From: Antribacter soli
Lineage (GTDB): Bacteria > Actinomycetota > Actinomycetes > Actinomycetales > Cellulomonadaceae
DNA: 64,000 nucleotides
Direction: 5' to 3'
Assembly (NCBI RefSeq): GCF_021568775.1
Contig: NZ_JAKGSG010000025.1
Span: forward strand, 280,751-344,750
How positions within the stretch are numbered: position 1 is the stretch's first letter; each line of letters starts with the position of its first letter. The notes under the pieces were generated by a model. The model had not been told where the DNA came from. It worked only from the letters and a program-made list of their open reading frames with translations, and did not search any database. Both the position numbers and the translations under genes were made by a program. Positions 59,722-64,000 of the stretch are shown here, in pieces.

Positions 59722-61095
59722 CTACACGTCGGTCGACGCCCCGACCAGCCAGCCGGTGATGAGCACGATCGCGATCATCAGCGCCGTCTCGGGCGTCGCG
59801 CTGCGGCGCAGCGCGTCACCGGAGGATCGGCCGTGCCGGCGTCGGGAGGTCGCAGCTGCCAGGAGCGGAACTATGTGGAAGTGGCTGTAGGCGCCGACGA
59901 TCCCCACGACGGCCACGACCGCGACCTTGGCGAGCAGGGCCAGGCCCCAGTCGGTCTCCCAGAGCTGCGCGGGACGGTCCAGGATCGCGATAGCGAGAAG
60001 TGTGCCGGTCACGCCCACGACGGCCAGGGTCACCGCGCCGATCACGGAGAACCGTGCTCCCATCAGCGCGGCGTCCAGGTCGCGACCGTCCTGCTGCCGG
60101 CGGCGCAGGACGACCGAGAGCATGACCACTCCGCCGAGCCAGGTGGCGGCGGCTGCCAGGTGGGCGATGTCGGCCGTCAGCACCAGCCACCGGGGTTCCA
60201 TGGTGTTGCTGTGCCCGTCGAGGACGAATCCGGCCCCGGCAGACAGCACGCCGGCCGCGGCGATCGCGGATCCGGGTACGGTGCGGCCAGTCCCGGCCAG
60301 GACGGCGAGCGCCCCGGCCGCCTGCAGGCCGATCACCCATCCCGTCGTTCCGGCGAGGGCGTCGGCGACCGCTGACGGCGCGACCGCGGCCGCGATGTCG
60401 CCGTTCACCAGCGTGACCGATCGTGCGGCGACACGCAGTGCCAGGCCGGCGAGGATCAGCGCCCCGGTCCAGCGCACGCCGGCGAGCACCACGGGGACGT
60501 CGACGAGGTCGCGCCCGCGCAGGGCCAGCCCTGCGAAGGCGAGACCGCCTGCGGCGACGAGCCATCCCCAGAGCGTCGCGGCGTTCCCGAACCGTCCGGC
60601 GGCATCGACGAAGGGTGGCGTCTCGTGGTCCTGCATCGATCCCATCACGTGCGCCGAGTGCGATGTCGGCGGGTCGGCATCGGTGCTGGCGCCCGGGGTG
60701 GCGCCAGGCTGGGTGGCGTCTTCGGCCACGGTGAATGCGAGGGTCCCCTCCAGCGGGTGACCGTCCTGGGCTGTCACGGTCCAGCTGACGGCATAGCTGC
60801 CGTCCGTCAGCGGCTGGCCCGGCGTGGCGACGACGGCGGTGCCGTCCTGTGCTTGCGTGATCTCGGCGTCGACGATTCCCTGTGGTCCTTCGATCACGAC
60901 CGTGTCGCCGAGGGGTGTCACCGGCAGGGTGAAGGTCAGGGTGACGGCGGCGACTGCACCGCTGGACGTCGACCCGCCCGCGGGGTCGGACGAGGCGAGC
61001 TTGGTATGGGCGGCGGCCGGCGTCGCACAGTAGATCGAGATCATGATCGCTAGGAGCAGGGTGCGCGCGAACCTGGGCGCGAGAGCGCTTGTCAT
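59722..61095 (-). CDS. CopC-CopD fusion, copper binding and import protein
   Basis: A 457-residue protein. A signal peptide ends at ATPAAAH, so the mature N terminus would be the copper-binding histidine of CopC. The CopC beta-sandwich covers residues 29-125 (HTKLASSDPAGG to GTLAFTV), with a second copper-type histidine in DGHPLEG. A Thr/Ser/His linker follows (SHSAHVMGSMQDHE). CopD then makes eight membrane helices from about residue 165 (WLVLTADIAHLAAAATWLGG is its hallmark). It probably brings copper into the cell. There is no ribosome-binding site at the ATG. Confidence 0.9.
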   Translation of the reverse strand: MTSALAPRFARTLLLAIMISIYCATPAAAHTKLASSDPAGGSTSSGAVAAVTLTFTLPVTPLGDTVVIEGPQGIVDAEITQAQDGTAVVATPGQPLTDGSYAVSWTVTAQDGHPLEGTLAFTVAEDATQPGATPGASTDADPPTSHSAHVMGSMQDHETPPFVDAAGRFGNAATLWGWLVAAGGLAFAGLALRGRDLVDVPVVLAGVRWTGALILAGLALRVAARSVTLVNGDIAAAVAPSAVADALAGTTGWVIGLQAAGALAVLAGTGRTVPGSAIAAAGVLSAGAGFVLDGHSNTMEPRWLVLTADIAHLAAAATWLGGVVMLSVVLRRRQQDGRDLDAALMGARFSVIGAVTLAVVGVTGTLLAIAILDRPAQLWETDWGLALLAKVAVVAVVGIVGAYSHFHIVPLLAAATSRRRHGRSSGDALRRSATPETALMIAIVLITGWLVGASTDV

Positions 61096-61193
61096 GGGCG
61101 GGAGGTCTTCCGTCTCGTAGTGGTGGGCACACAGCGTCGCGCCCCTGGGACGGCGACTCGGTCGCGGTCCTGCGGGGTTGATCGGTGTGCGTT

Positions 61194-61622
61194 CTACGTG
61201 CGGGAGATGCCCAGAGCGTGCAAGGACGGCTCTCTCGCCGGTCTCGCGCGGGGTTCGACCGAGAAGTTGAGCTGAGCGAGTGGGGCGATGAGCCGGTTGA
61301 GGGCACTGTCGGGGGGCGTGGCCAGGGTCGGCAGGTTCGCGACCACCATGAAGCACCTCGCCGTGGTCCCGTGGCACCCACAGCTGTCCTCGTGGTGATG
61401 CATGGGTAGTCCGGCCGTCCGGTCCGGTACGTCCTGGACGCAGCCCGCCGGATCGGTGGCCTGCTCTGTGACCGCCGTGGCCCGCGAGGCGTGGGTGCTC
61501 GGCGAGCCGCTCATGGTGTGCATCGAGATCACGCCCGCGATCACGACGGTGATCAGGAGCACGCAGATCGTTCCTCGCCGCTGTGCGGGGAGGAACGATC
61601 GAAGCGCGGTGATCACCAGCAT
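61194..61622 (-). CDS. DUF6153-like small membrane protein 1
   Basis: A 142-residue protein with one membrane helix (about 18-36), a MHTMSG motif directly after it, and a His/Cys-rich centre (GLPMHHHEDSCGCHG, then RCFMVV). The C terminus reads EPSLHALGISRT. This fits the DUF6153 family of actinobacteria, which often lies near copper genes. Metal binding is suggested by the His/Cys motif but unproven. It lies upstream of the CopC-CopD gene on the same strand with about 100 bp between them. Confidence 0.75.
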   Translation of the reverse strand: MLVITALRSFLPAQRRGTICVLLITVVIAGVISMHTMSGSPSTHASRATAVTEQATDPAGCVQDVPDRTAGLPMHHHEDSCGCHGTTARCFMVVANLPTLATPPDSALNRLIAPLAQLNFSVEPRARPAREPSLHALGISRT

Positions 61623-61848
61623 GACTCGGGCAGCGTAGCCGCTGCGCCGACGGCGCGAAGGAGCGCGCTTGGTGCCCTACGACGACCTGGCCAGCATCAC
61701 CTGCGACGACAGACCGGATGAGAGTGAATGGGTGACGGTAGAACGAGTGCACCTCCGCGGGCTGCTGCCCGTGGCCGGCGCGTTGCGGGTGCGCCGCGCT
61801 GCTCTCGTGGTACTCGTTGCGAGCCTGGCCGTCGCCTGAGGATGCCCG
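61623..61848. other. Intergenic stretch, no gene seen
   Basis: Between the first DUF6153-like gene and the poly-G tract I find no open frame with a ribosome-binding site, sensible composition or recognisable motif. It may contain the promoter of the DUF6153 gene. Confidence 0.5.
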
Positions 61849-62007
61849 ACGGTCGTGGGGGGGGGGGGGGGGGGGGCCGGCCGCCCGCCCCCGCCGGGCG
61901 GGGCGCCCCCCGGCGGGGGGGGGGGTGGCGCGGCCTGGTGCCGCGGGCGCTGCGGCGGCCCGCCCCCCCCCGCCCCCCCCCCCCCCCCCCCCCCCCCCCA
62001 CGACCGT
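61849..62007. repeat. Poly-G/poly-C inverted repeat, suspected artefact
   Basis: ACGGTCGT followed by 20 G (61857-61876) is mirrored by 27 C (61973-61999) followed by ACGACCGT. The 96 bp between contain further G and C runs. The outer arms lie four bases from the NlpC/P60 stop codon, so a normal terminator hairpin may be present. The homopolymer core looks like a sequencing or assembly fault at that hairpin. Confidence 0.7.
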
Positions 62008-62010
62008 GTG

Positions 62011-62763
62011 TCAGCCGACCCGGATGAAGGTCGGGCTTGACTGCCAGATGCGACTGTACTTCACGGTGGACCCGGGGACCGGGGCCTCGATCTGCATGCC
62101 GTCGCCGGCGTAGATCGCGATGTGCCCTGGGCTCCAGATGAGGTCGCCCGGCTGGGCTTCCGAGCGGGAGATGACCGTTCCGGCGTACCGCTGCTCGGAC
62201 GACGTGCGCGGCAGGTCGATACCGACCTGGGCGTAGACGTACGAGGTGAAGCCGGAGCAGTCGAATCCCTCCGGGCTGGATCCGCCCCACAGGTAGGGCA
62301 CACCGAGGTAGCGAGCAGCGATGGACACCACAGCGGAGCCCGACGCGAACGCCGGCACGTCCCGCACGGTCGTGCGCGACGTCGTCGAGGTCCGCTGGGC
62401 CGCCGGGGCCGGCTCGGGCGCCGGTGTCACGCTCACGGTGGCCTGTTCGACCACCAGCTTGGCGTCGGGCGCCACGGTCACGACGGGGGCCGAACGGAGT
62501 GACTCCCGCGCTGCGCTGGTGAGCGCGTCGAGGTCCACGGTCGACAACCGCTGCGGAGTGTTCGCGGTCGTCGTCTCTGCTCCGGCGGGTGACGCCAGCG
62601 CCGAGAGCAGGACACCCGATGCGGCGACCATGATGGCGCCGCGCCGTGTCGAACCCTCGAGGCCCTGCGCCACGGTGCGGGCGACTGCCAGCGCCTCCTG
62701 TCCGGGACGGCGCACCGCCCGGTGCCGGCTGCGTCCTGTTCGTGTCATCTTGGCGCCGCTCAC
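62011..62763 (-). CDS. NlpC/P60 peptidoglycan hydrolase
   Basis: A 250-residue secreted enzyme. After a basic N terminus a signal helix spans about residues 42-62 (AIMVAASGVLLSALASPAGA). A low-complexity Ala/Pro/Thr linker follows (100-130). The catalytic NlpC/P60 domain has C169 in FDCSGF, H214 in SPGHIAIYAG and the LWGGSSPEG loop. It would cut peptide stems in the cell wall. I choose GTG 62763 because GGAGG lies four bases before it and it overlaps the stop of a short upstream ORF (GTGTGA). ATG 62748 is the alternative. Confidence 0.87.
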   Translation of the reverse strand: MSGAKMTRTGRSRHRAVRRPGQEALAVARTVAQGLEGSTRRGAIMVAASGVLLSALASPAGAETTTANTPQRLSTVDLDALTSAARESLRSAPVVTVAPDAKLVVEQATVSVTPAPEPAPAAQRTSTTSRTTVRDVPAFASGSAVVSIAARYLGVPYLWGGSSPEGFDCSGFTSYVYAQVGIDLPRTSSEQRYAGTVISRSEAQPGDLIWSPGHIAIYAGDGMQIEAPVPGSTVKYSRIWQSSPTFIRVG

Positions 62764-62918
62764 ACGGCCTCCGTGATGCGCCTCGGGGTCACGTTCTGTG
62801 CTGCGGCCCGCCTCAGGGCAGCAGCAATCGCCAACTTGGTCAAGGTCTTGCCTTTCAGTCGGTGGGACTCGGTCTGCAGGCACGCCGGTGCGCATCCGCA
62901 TGAACAGCCGATGGACAT
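62760..62918 (-). CDS. Possible 52-residue Cys-rich small protein
   Basis: An ATG-initiated frame of 52 codons encodes an N-terminal cysteine cluster (GCSCGCAPAC, cysteines at 5, 7, 9 and 13). A basic helix follows (KTLTKLAIAAALRRAAAQ). It stops within the GTG start of the NlpC/P60 gene. The overlap and the non-random amino acid order support translation. However, the third-position GC (about 79%) is lower than that of neighbouring genes and no clear ribosome-binding site precedes it. The cysteine cluster could bind copper, in keeping with the region. I do not recognise a family. Confidence 0.4.
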   Translation of the reverse strand: MSIGCSCGCAPACLQTESHRLKGKTLTKLAIAAALRRAAAQNVTPRRITEAV

Positions 62919-62939
62919 GGGCACCGGCAACCGAGACCT

Positions 62940-63377
62940 CTACGTCCGACTGATTCCCAGGGCGTGCAGGGATGGGCGCACGCCGGCAGCGTGCGACGCA
63001 GGCAACCACGATGCGATCCGGAGCCCGCCTAGAAGAGCGGGCGCCAGTCGCCACTTTGCGATGCCGGGAAGTCGCAGCGCGAGCAAGACCGTCAACATCA
63101 TCGCGCACATCGCTTCAGCAGCTCCGTGCTCATGCCCGGCACACTCGCTCGCGCACGGCTCGTGCAAGCCGTCGCCCGCCGGCTCGATAGGACGTTCTCC
63201 CATCGACTTCGCAGCGCTGTGGGCGGGTTCGAGGACTGCCGCCGGGCCGACGTGCACCGTCACCGACCCGCTCATGGCGTGCATGACCAGCACTCCGAGC
63301 ACCAGAGTCAGCACCGCCATCGCCACGGCGAGACCTCGCCGCGGCGCGGTGAGGACCGCTCTGAGCGTGCTGACCAT
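62940..63377 (-). CDS. DUF6153-like small membrane protein 2
   Basis: A 145-residue relative of the DUF6153-like protein at 61.2 kb: membrane helix, MHAMSG motif, a Cys/His-rich centre (EPCASECAGHEHG) and the same ending PSLHALGISRT. The ATG at 63377 follows a TATCGT -10 by seven bases, so it may be leaderless; a GTG three codons earlier is possible. The two proteins share little beyond these landmarks, so the duplication is old. It lies just upstream of the Cys-rich small ORF and NlpC/P60 gene on the same strand. Confidence 0.72.
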   Translation of the reverse strand: MVSTLRAVLTAPRRGLAVAMAVLTLVLGVLVMHAMSGSVTVHVGPAAVLEPAHSAAKSMGERPIEPAGDGLHEPCASECAGHEHGAAEAMCAMMLTVLLALRLPGIAKWRLAPALLGGLRIASWLPASHAAGVRPSLHALGISRT

Positions 63378-63581
63378 GTCCGGCACGATACCCCAGTCGT
63401 GCGGCGACGGGACAGGATCGGGTCGTGACTCCGGCCTCAGGCTCGCGGACGCTCGAGCGTCGACGTGCCGGTGCGTTGGGGGTCAGTTGCGTGGTCGGCT
63501 CACACACGCTGTTCCTGTTTGCGGCGCCAGCCGTAGCGGGTCATCCCGCGGGGCTTGTAGATGTTCAGCGCACGTCGCGGC

Positions 63582-64000
63582 GCTCGTTCACGTCCTGGAC
63601 GACGCGGTGCGGGACGGTCTGCTGCCGAGGAACCCACCCAAGGTCCGCGCCCGCCGCAAGCGGCCGGGGCAGGTCAAAGACGGTCGGACACGAACCCGCG
63701 TGATCTGGCGCTGCCGGACGTGGCGACGCTCAACCGGCTCGTGGCGACAGTGGTGGAGAAGGGCGGCACCAGTCGTGGGGTGACATGGTGCTTATGCTCG
63801 CGACGACGGGCATGCGGATCAGTGAGGTTGCCGGTCTCACTGTCGGTGACGTCGACCTGGAGCGCGGCCGCGCATCGGTCGCTCGCAGGGCAACGGGGTC
63901 TCCCGCACCGTGGGGCCCGGCGAACTTCACGCCACGCTCCGCACCTGCTCCGCGCAGGCCGCACACGGGGACGCAGGAAACACGAAAGTTACAGCAGAGG
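63582..64000 (+). pseudogene. Decayed tyrosine recombinase (phage-type integrase), runs off the window
   Basis: Integrase pieces occur in order but in three frames. First comes a core-binding-domain piece VHVLDDAVRDGLLPRNP, then a linker LPDVATLNRLVATVVEKG. The start of the catalytic domain follows, LMLATTGMRISEVAGLTVGDVDLERG, which contains the first catalytic arginine. At least two frameshifts separate them and no 5' end is visible, so the gene is broken. It marks old mobile-element DNA next to the copper genes. Confidence 0.7.

Noticed and set aside
62764-62939. Possible c-di-AMP (ydaO) riboswitch upstream of the NlpC/P60 gene
   Set aside because: Actinobacterial wall-hydrolase genes often have one, but the GGGGAACC-type core and paired stems are not present here.
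63500-63570. Minus-strand coding tail (YKPRGMTRYGWRRKQEQRV) next to the integrase relic
   Set aside because: It reads like a real protein C terminus but is only about 22 residues long and I cannot name the family; recorded here, not annotated.

Overview
The window comes from a high-GC Gram-positive bacterium (Actinomycetota). The evidence is very GC-rich codon third positions, many GTG starts, four-base stop/start overlaps, a sortase-anchored LPXTG protein, an SARP/AfsR-type regulator, SpoIIE/STAS/RsbW signalling parts and a QcrB-type cytochrome b. A micrococcal family such as Cellulomonadaceae or Promicromonosporaceae fits, but no marker gene settles the genus. No rRNA, tRNA or CRISPR array was seen.

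Layout. 0-7.3 kb: two aminoglycoside-phosphotransferase-fold kinases, a VanZ-like protein with an OmpR-type regulator and sensor kinase, and a large LPXTG surface protein with a possible nuclease-like motif. 7.3-12.3 kb: DMT exporter with divergent CGNR regulator, an ABC-2 exporter pair, small proteins and a GNAT relic. 12.3-24.5 kb: an aromatic-compound catabolic locus. It has a ten-gene minus-strand run (two FAH-family enzymes, cyclase, FAD monooxygenase, ACMSD-like amidohydrolase, two-subunit CoA-transferase, thiolase, SDR, MFS transporter), a divergent LysR regulator and an extradiol dioxygenase.

24.7-33.9 kb: a signalling block. It contains an RsbW-like anti-sigma kinase behind an internally deleted STAS gene, a hybrid histidine kinase translationally coupled to a pyruvoyl-dependent arginine decarboxylase and a GNAT-like protein, and a SpoIIE phosphatase divergent from a STAS protein. 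This last pair is flanked by two inverted paralogous single-domain response regulators, each preceded by a conserved 14-codon ORF.

34-48 kb: a YunG-like protein, ArfB, an ArsR/SRPBCC pair with a palindromic operator, an orphan cytochrome b that has lost both heme bH ligands, a Thr/Pro-rich secreted protein, a CPBP protease with 11-bp direct repeats upstream, the SARP regulator, and a secreted metallo-dipeptidase-like enzyme. 49-59 kb: two TetR-controlled redox/esterase operons, one with an alpha/beta hydrolase whose nucleophile serine is alanine, and a GlxA-type regulator facing an oxidoreductase fused to a broken SnoaL-like domain.

59-64 kb: a copper-related accessory tail with a CsoR-type operator, a Cys-rich ferredoxin-like protein, a CopC-CopD fusion, two DUF6153-like proteins and an NlpC/P60 hydrolase. 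It also has a suspicious poly-G/poly-C hairpin, probably an assembly artefact, and a decayed tyrosine integrase at the right edge. All functional calls are by reading motifs; no database search was run.
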